Positions 53,521 to 61,884 are shown, counted from the stretch's first letter. The stretch: DNA of 64,000 nucleotides from an uncultured Collinsella sp. (GCA_900542325.1 UQMY01000008.1:6596-70595); one strand, 5' to 3'. Notes: a model not told the origin generated them from the letters alone. Numbers and translations: made by a program.

Positions 53521-53597
53521 ATTCGGCCGATAAACAGGCCGAGTTCGATAGCCGCGATTAACAACGCCAGTAACGAAATAACATCGCTTACGTTCAT
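53514..53597 (-). CDS. Putative holin-like small membrane toxin (type I toxin family)
   Basis: A 27-residue peptide starting MNVSDVISLLALLIAAIE and ending GLFIGRMK. One membrane helix with a basic end is typical of the holin-like toxins (TxpA/BsrG relatives) that depolarise membranes and are silenced by an antisense RNA. The ATG at 53597 follows AGAAGGGAAT. A possible antisense RNA gene faces it. The peptide is too short for ordinary gene callers. Confidence 0.6.
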   Translation of the reverse strand: MNVSDVISLLALLIAAIELGLFIGRMK

Positions 53598-53655
53598 ACC
53601 AATTCCCTTCTAAAGGGAGTTGGCCCATCCGTACCCCATAGTAGTAGTCTAACGT

Positions 53656-53700
53656 AAATGGCAGGTAATAGGAACACTTGTTCGTATTACCTGCCATTTT
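53656..53700 (-). terminator. Terminator after the aldehyde dehydrogenase gene
   Basis: A perfect 15-bp stem AAATGGCAGGTAATA / TATTACCTGCCATTT directly abuts the aldehyde dehydrogenase stop. The T-rich ends on both strands suggest it works both ways and also separates the toxin gene. Confidence 0.75.
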
Positions 53701-55080
53701 CTAATGCACGAACATGCGCACGAACTTGTGCTTCCAGCTTGCATAAGGGGCATAGCGGAATGGCACGTCCAGCCAGGTTGCCTTGTTCACGATGCTCTTC
53801 TTGTGGCTAAACGTATCGAAACTCTCGCGGCCATGGTACTGCCCCATACCGCTCGCGCCCATGCCGCCAAAGCCCATATGGCTCGTAGCCAGATGCATGA
53901 TCGTGTCGTTGACGCAGCCGCCGCCAAAGGGCACATAGCGCACAAAGCGCTCCTGAACTGCGCGGTCCTGGCTAAAGATATATAAGGCCAGCGGTGTCGG
54001 GCGATCCGTAATAAATGTCTCGGCCTCGTCTAGGCTCTCAAACGTCAGCACCGGCAAGATGGGGCCGAAAATCTCCTCCTGCATTACGGCGTCCCCAGGC
54101 GCCACGCCGTCTAGGATCGTCGGCTCAATCTTGAGCGACGACTCGCGCGCCGTGCCTCCCAGCACAACCTTGTCGGGATCGATCAGCCCGCGCACGCGCG
54201 CAAAATGCTTGGCGTTGACGATGTGGCCGTAATCCTCGTTGTCGAGCGGATGCTCGCCAAACATGCGGCGGACCTCCTCCTTGATGAGGCCCAACAGCTC
54301 GTCGTGCACGCGTGCATCGACCAACAGATAGTCGGGCGCCACGCAGGTCTGCCCCACGTTGAGCCATTTACCAAAGGCGATGCGGCGTGCTGCGACCTTC
54401 AAGTTTGCCGTCGCATCCACGATGCAGGGGCTCTTTCCGCCCAGCTCAAGCGTCACGGGCGTAAGGTTTTTGCTCGCGCGCTCCATGACGAGCTTGCCGA
54501 CCGGAACGCTGCCGGTAAAGAAGATCTTGTCCCAGCACTCGTCGAGCAGCGCTTCGTTTTCGGCGCGGCCGCCCTCGACAACCGTTACCAGACGCGGATC
54601 AAATGCCTCTTCACAGATTCGCCTGAGCACCGCGCTCGATGCCGGAGCATAAGCGCTCGGCTTGATGACCACGGTATTGCCCGCGGCAAGGGCGCCGGCA
54701 AGCGGCTCGAGCGTTAGCAAAAACGGGTAGTTCCAGGGCGCCATAATGAGCGTGACGCCATAGGGTACGGCTTGCGTTTTGCACACACTCACGGCGTTGG
54801 CGAGGTCACACGGACGCAGGCGCGAACGGCTCCATCGGGCCACATGCGTAATCTGATGACGAATCTCGGAAAGCGACGTGCCGATCTCGCACATATATGC
54901 CTCGTCGTGCGACTTGCCCAAATCGGTCTTGAGCGCATGGGCGATATCGCCCTCGTGCGCACGAACCGCATCACACAAGCTCACGAGCGCGCGACGGCGA
55001 GCGTCGACATCAAACGTGGAGTGCGTCTTAAAGTAGGCGCGCTGATCGCCGACGATGCGCGCAATTTCCTCGGTGTTCAT
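53701..55080 (-). CDS. Aldehyde dehydrogenase (class 3-like)
   Basis: A 459-residue NAD(P)-dependent enzyme with APWNYPFLLTLEPLAGALAAGNTVVIKPSAYAP (in parts), FFTGSVPVGK, the catalytic glutamate in LELGGKSP and the nucleophilic cysteine in GQTCVAPDY. The short length, without the N-terminal 40 residues of classical ALDH, and the C-terminal extension fit class 3 fatty/aromatic aldehyde dehydrogenases. Its AGGAGGG ribosome binding site spans the stop of the alcohol dehydrogenase gene. The pair could interconvert an alcohol, its aldehyde and acid. Confidence 0.9.
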   Translation of the reverse strand: MNTEEIARIVGDQRAYFKTHSTFDVDARRRALVSLCDAVRAHEGDIAHALKTDLGKSHDEAYMCEIGTSLSEIRHQITHVARWSRSRLRPCDLANAVSVCKTQAVPYGVTLIMAPWNYPFLLTLEPLAGALAAGNTVVIKPSAYAPASSAVLRRICEEAFDPRLVTVVEGGRAENEALLDECWDKIFFTGSVPVGKLVMERASKNLTPVTLELGGKSPCIVDATANLKVAARRIAFGKWLNVGQTCVAPDYLLVDARVHDELLGLIKEEVRRMFGEHPLDNEDYGHIVNAKHFARVRGLIDPDKVVLGGTARESSLKIEPTILDGVAPGDAVMQEEIFGPILPVLTFESLDEAETFITDRPTPLALYIFSQDRAVQERFVRYVPFGGGCVNDTIMHLATSHMGFGGMGASGMGQYHGRESFDTFSHKKSIVNKATWLDVPFRYAPYASWKHKFVRMFVH

Positions 55081-55089
55081 GGCACCCTC

Positions 55090-56310
55090 CTAGTTCTCGC
55101 CCTCAAACATACCACCTGCAACGACCTCGTACATATGCTCGAGCTCCAAACGGTCCATCAAAAGCGGAACGGGGTACAGCGGATTGGCCTCGGCATCCGC
55201 ATGCGCCGCCATTTCGGGAATGTCGGAGCGGCGAATACCCGCTACATATTTGGGAATGCCCAAGGCGGCGTTCATGCGGTCGACCCAATCGATAAAGGCC
55301 TCGGCCGCAAGACTGTCCTGCGCGGTAGCCGGCGCAATGCCCGCCATGCGAGCAAGATCGGCAAGCTTGGGGGCGGCGGCGTCACCATAAGCGCGAAGCA
55401 TATGCGGCAGGATGATGGCGTTGGCCAAGCCGTGCGGAATTCCGTATCGGCCGCCCAGACTGTGCGCGATGGCATGAACGTATCCAACATAGGAGCGCGT
55501 AAAGGCAACGCCCGCCTTATACGCCGCCGAAAGCATATTGCGACGAGCGCGCATGTCGTCGCCATGCTCATAGGCCTCGAGCAAATTGTCGTGGATGAGC
55601 TGCACCGCCTGGCGCGCCATCTTGCGCGTGTAGGGCGTGGTGCTACGGCCGATAAAGGCCTCGACGGCATGCGTCAGGGCATCCATACCCGTCTGCCCCG
55701 TAATGGAGGCGGGCAGGCCACGTGTAAACTCGGGGTCGTGTACCGCAAAGCGCGGGATCAGCACAAAGTCGTTAATGGGGTACTTGTAGTGCGTCTCGTC
55801 ATCGGTAATGACCGCTGCGAGCGTGACCTCGCTACCCGTACCTGCCGTGGTGGGAACGGCGATGAGCAGCGGCAGGCGACGATGAACGCGCAGCAGGCCG
55901 CGCATCTTGTTGATGGGCTTGTTTGGCTGTGCGATGCGTGCGCCCACGCCCTTGGCACAGTCCATGGCCGAGCCGCCGCCAAAGCCGATAATGGCCTGGC
56001 AGGCGCTCTCGCGATACAGGGACGCCGCTTCCTCCACGTTTGAGACCGTGGGGTTCGCACGCGTTTCGGCATAGACCGTAACGCCAATTCCCTTGGACGC
56101 GAGCGCCGTCTCGAGCGGCGCCGTGAGCCCCAGACGGGCAATACCGGGATCCGTCACGATAAGAACCCGCTGTATCGAGCGCTTTTGAAGCACTTCGGGC
56201 ACATCCTCGGCATGCTCCAGAATGCGTGGCTCGGTATAGGGCAGCACCGGCAACGCGATGCGAAAAACCGTTTGATATGCTCGGCACCAGGCACGACGGG
56301 CTAGATGCAT
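55090..56310 (-). CDS. Iron-containing alcohol dehydrogenase
   Basis: A 406-residue protein with the NAD-binding IGFGGGSAMDCAKGVGA and the metal-binding motifs MDALTHAVEAFIGR and LGGRYGIPHGLANAIILPHML. These place it in the type III, Fe-dependent alcohol dehydrogenases. The ATG at 56310 follows GAGGGAG; the frame opens 27 codons earlier without a site. It is co-transcribed with the aldehyde dehydrogenase nine bases downstream, suggesting a fermentative alcohol/aldehyde pathway. Confidence 0.88.
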   Translation of the reverse strand: MHLARRAWCRAYQTVFRIALPVLPYTEPRILEHAEDVPEVLQKRSIQRVLIVTDPGIARLGLTAPLETALASKGIGVTVYAETRANPTVSNVEEAASLYRESACQAIIGFGGGSAMDCAKGVGARIAQPNKPINKMRGLLRVHRRLPLLIAVPTTAGTGSEVTLAAVITDDETHYKYPINDFVLIPRFAVHDPEFTRGLPASITGQTGMDALTHAVEAFIGRSTTPYTRKMARQAVQLIHDNLLEAYEHGDDMRARRNMLSAAYKAGVAFTRSYVGYVHAIAHSLGGRYGIPHGLANAIILPHMLRAYGDAAAPKLADLARMAGIAPATAQDSLAAEAFIDWVDRMNAALGIPKYVAGIRRSDIPEMAAHADAEANPLYPVPLLMDRLELEHMYEVVAGGMFEGEN

Positions 56311-56566
56311 AAAGGAAACTCCCTCATTTGTTGATTGGTTAACATTTGCTCGACCGATTGTACTCATCGGAGGTCTCGAGCGGCCTGGCAATCGTTAATC
56401 AATCAACATCTTCACATGCCTAAAATTTTTTATTAAAAATCATTCCTAATAGGCTTCACATTCGGTTGCATTTATGGATAATAGAACTCGTCAAGACGCA
56501 CGTCCGGAGAGGGCCCTTACGGGACCGGACGAGCGCGCCATCGCCATCGATCGAAAGGATCGAATT

Positions 56567-57127
56567 ATGAAGTTTGTTTGCCCCGTTTGCGGTTATGTGG
56601 AAGAGTTCGACGGCGACCAGCTGCCCGAGGATTTCAAGTGCCCCCAGTGCGGCGTTCCCGGCTCTCGCTTCCTGAAGCAGGAGGAGGGTCAGCTCGAGTG
56701 GGCTGCCGAGCACGTTGTGGGCGTAGCCAAGATGGAGGGCGTCTCCGAGGATATCGTTGCCGACCTGCGCGCCAACTTTGAGGGCGAGTGCTCCGAGGTC
56801 GGTATGTACCTGGCCATGGCTCGCGTCGCTCATCGCGAGGGCTATCCCGAGATCGGCCTGTACTGGGAGAAGGCTGCCCACGAGGAGGCCGAGCATGCCG
56901 CCAAGTTCGCTGAGCTCCTGGGCGAGGTCGTGACCGACTCCACCAAGAAGAACCTCGAGATGCGCGTTGAGGCCGAGAATGGCGCCACCGCCGGCAAGAC
57001 CGATCTTGCCAAGCGCGCCAAGGCCGCTGGCCTCGATGCCATCCACGACACCGTGCACGAGATGGCTCGCGACGAGGCTCGCCACGGCAAGGCTTTCGCC
57101 GGTCTGCTCAAGCGCTACTTTGGTTAA
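56567..57127 (+). CDS. Rubrerythrin with N-terminal rubredoxin domain (reverse rubrerythrin)
   Basis: A 186-residue peroxidase-type protein. Cys5, Cys8, Cys25 and Cys28 form the N-terminal rubredoxin FeS4 site. The ferritin-like domain has the di-iron ligands in FEGECSEVGMY, AAHEEAEHAAKF and EMARDEARHG (E-ExxH repeated). In this domain order, as in clostridial Rev-Rbr, it reduces hydrogen peroxide or oxygen with NADH-linked electrons and protects anaerobes. The ATG at 56567 follows AAGGAT. It is monocistronic with a terminator. Confidence 0.92.
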   Translation: MKFVCPVCGYVEEFDGDQLPEDFKCPQCGVPGSRFLKQEEGQLEWAAEHVVGVAKMEGVSEDIVADLRANFEGECSEVGMYLAMARVAHREGYPEIGLYWEKAAHEEAEHAAKFAELLGEVVTDSTKKNLEMRVEAENGATAGKTDLAKRAKAAGLDAIHDTVHEMARDEARHGKAFAGLLKRYFG

Positions 57128-57160
57128 GCCAACCGCCTGAGAGACAATCTCTAGCTCGAT

Positions 57161-57191
57161 AAGGCCCGGACCGCAAGATCCGGGCCTTTTT
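57161..57191 (+). terminator. Rubrerythrin terminator
   Basis: Stem AAGGCCCGGA / TCCGGGCCTT followed by TTT, 34 nt past the stop. Confidence 0.8.
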
Positions 57192-57257
57192 CGTGTCTAG
57201 CGAACCAGTTAACGTCCCAAAAAAGGACCACCTTCGGCATCGGCTTCGCGTCAAAAA

Positions 57258-57380
57258 CTAAGTGAGTAGCCTTTTGGGAACTTGTCGAGCAGACCATCCG
57301 TATTGCTTTATAAAACCGCAGGTAGACAGCTTGCCGCAAAATAATCTGGTCGCCATCACGCTAAAAGTCTACTCACTTAG
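57258..57380. repeat. 123-nt inverted-repeat element, copy 2
   Basis: Ends CTAAGTGAGTAG (57258) and its complement (ending 57380) and a core AAAACCGCAGGTAGACAGCTTG match copy 1 in order and spacing; the full length is again 123 nt. The right end supplies the last codons (LSE) and stop of the neighbouring minus-strand gene. Confidence 0.85.
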
Positions 57381-58496
57381 ATTTGCAACCGTCCATGATC
57401 GGGCCTTTTTGTGTCTAACGGGCATCTTTTTGTCGATTTCTCCCAGTTTTGACCAGTCAACGAATAGCTCAGACCGAAGTAATGCCTCGGCCCCTTGCTC
57501 CTCCAAGCTTTTATCGCGATATTCAACATCGAGCAACCTGCACACGGCCTTAACAATCGCGTGGAATCTATCCTCATCGGATATCTGTCCGTATGTCAGG
57601 AGAAATACATCGTAGCCCATGGCCTGAAGCGCCGTCATGCGGTCGGCGTCGCGCAAGCCATCCCCGGCTCGCCCGTGTGAGCCCTTTCCTTGGCATTCAA
57701 TGGCCACCTGTCGCTCTCCGTCCGGCGAAGACAGAAGTAGGTCAATGTATACGCGGGACTTGCCTACAATCGCCCGAGCACTTGCGCTTAGCGCCACTTC
57801 GACATTGAGCTCTATGCCGCAAAAACCTTCGCCTCCCAGGGATCGTGGCAACCCAAGCAACAAATACGTCTCAACCTCAAAAGGCGATGCGGCACCCAGT
57901 GGAACGAGATGAGATACCGCGACAAATCGCTTGCCGTAACGCATCCCACAAACATCTGAGCAAAAACGGTCAAGGTCTTCGCCCAAAACCAAAGCGTCGC
58001 GCCGCCATAAATTTGAGGCGGCGCCGTCCTCGGACGGACAGCGCGCCCAACCCAAGGTTGCCGGAATCGCGCCCGACTCAATTGCACGCGAAAGCTCTGC
58101 CTCGAGTGCTGCTGGCAAGGCACAAACCGTAAACAAGCCGCACATCTCCGCCAACACCAAAACAAGCTGGAGATCCGTCAGATGCCGCGACATGATGAAT
58201 GCCGTCAGCAGAGGAGACGTAACCAAAAACCCATGTTCCGTTTCCAGCACGGATTCCCTGGGGAACTCGCCTAGGAACAGCCGCTGCCTAATGCTGACAG
58301 GGCAAGTCCGCTTGCCTCTCGTCCGAACCAATGTATACAGCGGAAAGCCGAGCACAACCGTAGCCGTCGGGTTACGGGCGAGCTCGCATCGCCGCCGGTC
58401 TTCTTCCGGTCGCGGGAGCGGCGGACACAGAGCGCGGGCCTGAGGGGGCAAGCGCCAGTACTTAAAAGCCGATATGTCACAAAGTAGATCCTTCAT
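57369..58496 (-). CDS. Coriobacterial hypothetical protein with C-terminal DUF559/Vsr-like nuclease fold
   Basis: About 375 residues. The N-terminal part opens MKDLLCDISAFKYWRLPPQA, followed by LVTSPLLTAFIMSRHLTDLQLVLVLAEMCG (in parts), a pattern seen in actinobacterial AbiEi-like/DUF559 proteins. The C-terminal 130 residues have VYIDLLL then VAIECQGKGSHG, the D...ExQ/K spacing of PD-(D/E)XK and DUF559/Vsr nucleases, and GYDVFLLTYGQ. Its role is unknown; a defence or selfish-gene function is possible. There is no good ribosome binding site at the ATG (58496). It lies between two 123-nt repeats and its stop codon lies in one of them. Confidence 0.6.
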   Translation of the reverse strand: MKDLLCDISAFKYWRLPPQARALCPPLPRPEEDRRRCELARNPTATVVLGFPLYTLVRTRGKRTCPVSIRQRLFLGEFPRESVLETEHGFLVTSPLLTAFIMSRHLTDLQLVLVLAEMCGLFTVCALPAALEAELSRAIESGAIPATLGWARCPSEDGAASNLWRRDALVLGEDLDRFCSDVCGMRYGKRFVAVSHLVPLGAASPFEVETYLLLGLPRSLGGEGFCGIELNVEVALSASARAIVGKSRVYIDLLLSSPDGERQVAIECQGKGSHGRAGDGLRDADRMTALQAMGYDVFLLTYGQISDEDRFHAIVKAVCRLLDVEYRDKSLEEQGAEALLRSELFVDWSKLGEIDKKMPVRHKKARSWTVANLSE

Positions 58497-58578
58497 AGGC
58501 ACAGGAAAACACGAATTTCAACCCGGGCGCTCACGCATTGGCGCGAACGCGCCGAAAAGGGCGCCGAACGGACTACTT

Positions 58579-58646
58579 AGTTTTCAACAGCCCTCCCCAA
58601 CTGGCCAAAAGCTTGCCAAAAGCTGGACGGAGCGCTGTTGAAAACT
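58579..58646. repeat. 68-nt inverted repeat upstream of the DUF559-like gene
   Basis: Perfect 13-bp arms AGTTTTCAACAGC (58579-58591) and GCTGTTGAAAACT (58634-58646) enclose a 42-nt loop with two AAAAGCT repeats. It lies between the gene at 57369-58496 and repeat copy 3. No T tract is present. Confidence 0.6.
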
Positions 58647-58676
58647 CATTTTTCGCTCATGCGGAAGCCTTGCACA

Positions 58677-58799
58677 GCAAGTGAGTAGACTATTTAGGAC
58701 CCGCCGAGCGGACCGCCCATACTGCTTTACAAAATCGCAGGTAGATGGATTGCTTCAAAACGGCCTGCTCGCCAAAGCGCCAAAAGTCTACTCACTTAG
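58677..58799. repeat. 123-nt inverted-repeat element, copy 3
   Basis: Right end AAAAGTCTACTCACTTAG (58782-58799) and left end AAGTGAGTAGACT (58679-58691, its outermost two bases changed) with a core AAAATCGCAGGTAGATGGATTG. Length and order match copies 1 and 2. It supplies the stop codon of the MocR-type gene (ending NLSE). Confidence 0.85.
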
Positions 58800-60227
58800 G
58801 TTAGAGGGCGCATTCATTAGCTGCGATTCCAGGGTTTTTAGCTCTTTTGGACTCAGGTCGTCATACTGGACAAGAATTCGAGTTGATTTTTCTGGGACAG
58901 ATACGCCATTGGCGCACCAAAAACAGTCACCGATATCGGTAAAAGGAATATTCGAACGCGTGAGGGCATGCGTAATAGAGTTTTCATCCGTGTCACGCCC
59001 TGCGGCTACGACGCAGTAAAGGCCAGCGTCTGCGTGCTCGATCGAAACCTCCCCCGCCGGAAATGCCTTCCGTACAAGCGTCGCCAGGCCATCACGCGCC
59101 TCGCGAGCACGAACGCGTACGCGGTTCACATGTCGCTCGTAATCGCCCGATTCCAGCAAACGAGCCAAAGCGACCTGGTCAACAGAACTCACCGACGAGG
59201 CGTAAAAGCCAAGGTTGCGCCTAAACCGTTCCATCAGCTCATCGGGCAGGACCATATACGCCAAACGCAGGGCCGACGACAGACTTTTTGAAAACGTGTT
59301 GGTGTAGATGACCGATTGGGCGGCATCAATCGACGCGAGCGCGGGAATCGGCTTACCGGCAAGGCGAAACTCGCAATCAAAGTCATCTTCGATGAGATAC
59401 CGGTCCGGCTGCTCGGCGGCCCAGCTCAGCAGGGCATAGCGACGCGCAATGCTCGTCACAAGGCCAGTCGGATACTGATGGGACGGCATCAGGTGAAGGA
59501 CATCCGCCCCGGTTTTCTGCAGAGCGCTCAGGTCCACGCCGTCATCATCCAACGGGATATGTCGTACTTGGCAACCCATAGCCTGATAGATGCGCGTCAG
59601 GCGCAAATACCCCGGATCCTCAACGGCATACACCTTGTCGGCTCCAAGCAATTGAACCAACATGGTATCGAGCAGCTGGGCGCCCGCACCGATAACGATG
59701 TTGTCGGGGTCGACATTCATGCCCCTCGTCCCGCGTAGATGGTGCGCAATCGCACGTCGCAGCCGAGCGGTGCCCTGCGCCGGCGCGGGCGAAAAGATTT
59801 CACGTTCGTCTTCGGATGTCAGCGTCGCCCGTAGCGCGCTTTGCCAAAGCCGCGCCGCCTCCAAAGCGGAAGGAGAAAGCGCATCGAATCGCTCGACCTG
59901 TCCGTTGACATCATGCGCGCTGGGGTCCACGGAGGCGACATCTCGGTCGATGCCCTCCGCAGCCGAAGCCAAAACCGGTGCATCCGGAAGTTCGCACGCG
60001 TAGTAGCCGCGCCGCGGCTTTGAGCAAATATAACCCTCGGCAAGCAACTGGCTATATGCATTTTCGATTGTAATGACACTGATTCCCAGATGACTGGCAA
60101 AGGCGCGCTTAGACGGCAGATGCTCTCCCGCCGCAATGCGCCCAGCAACGATATCATCTCGAATTTGCTGGTAAACATACTCATAGAGCGATGCCTCGCC
60201 GCGTTGTTCCAAATTGTAGTCGAGCAT
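58788..60227 (-). CDS. pdxR: MocR/PdxR-type transcriptional regulator (GntR HTH plus aminotransferase domain)
   Basis: A 479-residue protein. Residues about 10-80 form a GntR winged helix (LYEYVYQQIRDDIVAGRI, SKRAFASHLGISVITIENAY). The remainder is a class I aminotransferase-like fold that binds pyridoxal phosphate, with the lysine in NTFSKSLSS. It lies divergently from pdxST, the usual PdxR place; PdxR activates pdxST when the vitamin is scarce. The ATG at 60227 follows AGGTGA. The last residues NLSE are encoded by the 123-nt repeat. Confidence 0.88.
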   Translation of the reverse strand: MLDYNLEQRGEASLYEYVYQQIRDDIVAGRIAAGEHLPSKRAFASHLGISVITIENAYSQLLAEGYICSKPRRGYYACELPDAPVLASAAEGIDRDVASVDPSAHDVNGQVERFDALSPSALEAARLWQSALRATLTSEDEREIFSPAPAQGTARLRRAIAHHLRGTRGMNVDPDNIVIGAGAQLLDTMLVQLLGADKVYAVEDPGYLRLTRIYQAMGCQVRHIPLDDDGVDLSALQKTGADVLHLMPSHQYPTGLVTSIARRYALLSWAAEQPDRYLIEDDFDCEFRLAGKPIPALASIDAAQSVIYTNTFSKSLSSALRLAYMVLPDELMERFRRNLGFYASSVSSVDQVALARLLESGDYERHVNRVRVRAREARDGLATLVRKAFPAGEVSIEHADAGLYCVVAAGRDTDENSITHALTRSNIPFTDIGDCFWCANGVSVPEKSTRILVQYDDLSPKELKTLESQLMNAPSNLSE

Positions 60228-60372
60228 GAGTTTGTCACCTGACCTTATCGAGTCATTCAATCTGATATTAGTCTGACCTTGTTATTATCTTGAAAACTGA
60301 GTATTTCGCCATACCCAGCTCCCCGATAGGATGTTCCGTCAAGCAATGCACATGCCAACCAAGGGAGCAACC
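60228..60372. promoter_or_regulatory. pdxR-pdxS divergent control region
   Basis: 145 nt with direct repeats CTGACCTTATC (60239-60249) and CTGACCTTGTTATTATC (60273-60289), and a third half-site-like TCTGATATTAG between. PdxR proteins bind direct and inverted repeats of this sort. No consensus promoter for pdxS is seen, which fits activator dependence. Confidence 0.45.
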
Positions 60373-61263
60373 ATGGCAGAACAGACCAGCAAGGCCGATC
60401 GCGTCAAACTCAACCGCGAGCTCGCGCAGATGCTCAAGGGCGGCGTCATCATGGACGTCACCACGCCCGAGCAGGCACGCATCGCCGAGGAGGCAGGCGC
60501 CTGCGCCGTCATGGCTCTCGAGCGCATCCCGGCCGACATCCGTGCCGCAGGCGGCGTCTCGCGCATGAGCGATCCCAAGATGATCAAGGGAATCCAGGAG
60601 GCCGTCTCCATCCCTGTTATGGCCAAGTGCCGCATCGGCCACATTGTCGAGGCGCAGGTCCTGCAGGCCATCGAAATCGATTACATCGACGAGTCCGAGG
60701 TTCTCTCCCCCGCCGACGATGTCTACCACATCGACAAGACCCAGTTTGACGTGCCGTTTGTCTGCGGTGCCCGCGATTTGGGCGAGGCGTTGCGCCGCGT
60801 CGCCGAGGGCGCCACGATGATCCGCACCAAGGGCGAGCCGGGCACGGGCGACGTGGTCCAGGCCGTGCGCCACATGCGCAAAATCCAAAAGCAGATCCGC
60901 AACGTTGTTGCCCTGCGTGACGACGAGCTCTTTGAGGCAGCCAAGCAGCTGCAGGTTCCGGTCGAGCTGGTGCGCGAGGTCCATGCCACGGGCAAGCTTC
61001 CCGTCGTGAACTTTGCTGCCGGCGGCGTAGCGACCCCCGCCGATGCCGCGCTGATGATGCAGCTGGGCGCCGAAGGCGTCTTTGTCGGATCGGGCATCTT
61101 TAAGAGCGGCGACCCCGCCAAGCGCGCAGCCGCCATTGTCAAGGCCGTGGCCAACTTCACCGATGCCAAGCTCATCGCTGAGCTTTCGGAGGATCTAGGC
61201 GAGGCCATGGTCGGCATCAACGCCGACGAGATCGAGATCATCATGGAGGAGCGCGGACGCTAG
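60373..61263 (+). CDS. pdxS: Pyridoxal 5'-phosphate synthase lyase subunit PdxS
   Basis: A 296-residue TIM-barrel synthase that makes PLP from ribose 5-phosphate, glyceraldehyde 3-phosphate and ammonia. Visible are LKGGVIMDVTTPEQARIAEEAGACAVMALERIPADIR (in parts), AKCRIGHIVEAQ, the EIDYIDESEVL segment, and TKGEPGTGD. The ATG follows AAGGGAG. It is followed by pdxT with a 20-nt gap; the two form a 12+12 complex. It runs divergently from pdxR. Confidence 0.97.
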   Translation: MAEQTSKADRVKLNRELAQMLKGGVIMDVTTPEQARIAEEAGACAVMALERIPADIRAAGGVSRMSDPKMIKGIQEAVSIPVMAKCRIGHIVEAQVLQAIEIDYIDESEVLSPADDVYHIDKTQFDVPFVCGARDLGEALRRVAEGATMIRTKGEPGTGDVVQAVRHMRKIQKQIRNVVALRDDELFEAAKQLQVPVELVREVHATGKLPVVNFAAGGVATPADAALMMQLGAEGVFVGSGIFKSGDPAKRAAAIVKAVANFTDAKLIAELSEDLGEAMVGINADEIEIIMEERGR

Positions 61264-61283
61264 TCCAGCAGAAAGGATCGCGC

Positions 61284-61871
61284 ATGAGCGATTACGCAGA
61301 CCATACGGTCGCCGTGCTGGCGGTCCAAGGTGCTTTTGCCGAGCACGAGGCGAGGCTGTCCGAGCTGGGCGTACGTTGTATTGAGCTGAGGCAGGCGGCT
61401 GATTTGAAGCAGGACTTTGACCGCCTGGTACTTCCCGGCGGCGAGTCGACCGTTCAAGGCAAACTCCTTGCCGAGCTTGGCATGCTCGAGGATCTTCGTG
61501 CTCGCATTGCGGACGGCATGCCCGTCCTGGGCACCTGCGCCGGCTTGATCCTGTTGGCGCGCGATCTTGCCGCCCATGACGATAAGGGCACGCCGCGTTT
61601 GGCAACCATGGATGTACTTGTCGAGCGCAATGCCTACGGCAGACAGCTCGGCAGCTTTCGAACCAAGGGGCAGGTAGCCGGCATCGACGGTGAAGTGCCG
61701 CTGACGTTTATCCGTGCGCCCCGCATCGTCGAGGTCCACGTCGACGCCAAGGCCTTAGCGAAAGTCGACGGGCGCATCGTCGCCGCCCGCCAAGGCAACC
61801 AGCTCGGCGTAACCTTCCACCCCGAACTCGACGAAGACACCCGCCTCCACGAACTGCTCCTACAAATGTAG
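61284..61871 (+). CDS. pdxT: Pyridoxal 5'-phosphate synthase glutaminase subunit PdxT
   Basis: A 195-residue class I glutaminase that supplies ammonia to PdxS. Motifs: VLAVQGAFAEHEARL at the start, PGGESTVQGKL, the catalytic cysteine in GTCAGLILLA and HPELDEDTRLHEL near the C terminus with the catalytic His/Glu. The ATG follows AAAGGA. It ends the pdxST operon. Confidence 0.96.
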   Translation: MSDYADHTVAVLAVQGAFAEHEARLSELGVRCIELRQAADLKQDFDRLVLPGGESTVQGKLLAELGMLEDLRARIADGMPVLGTCAGLILLARDLAAHDDKGTPRLATMDVLVERNAYGRQLGSFRTKGQVAGIDGEVPLTFIRAPRIVEVHVDAKALAKVDGRIVAARQGNQLGVTFHPELDEDTRLHELLLQM

Positions 61872-61884
61872 GAAGAACAGAAAC

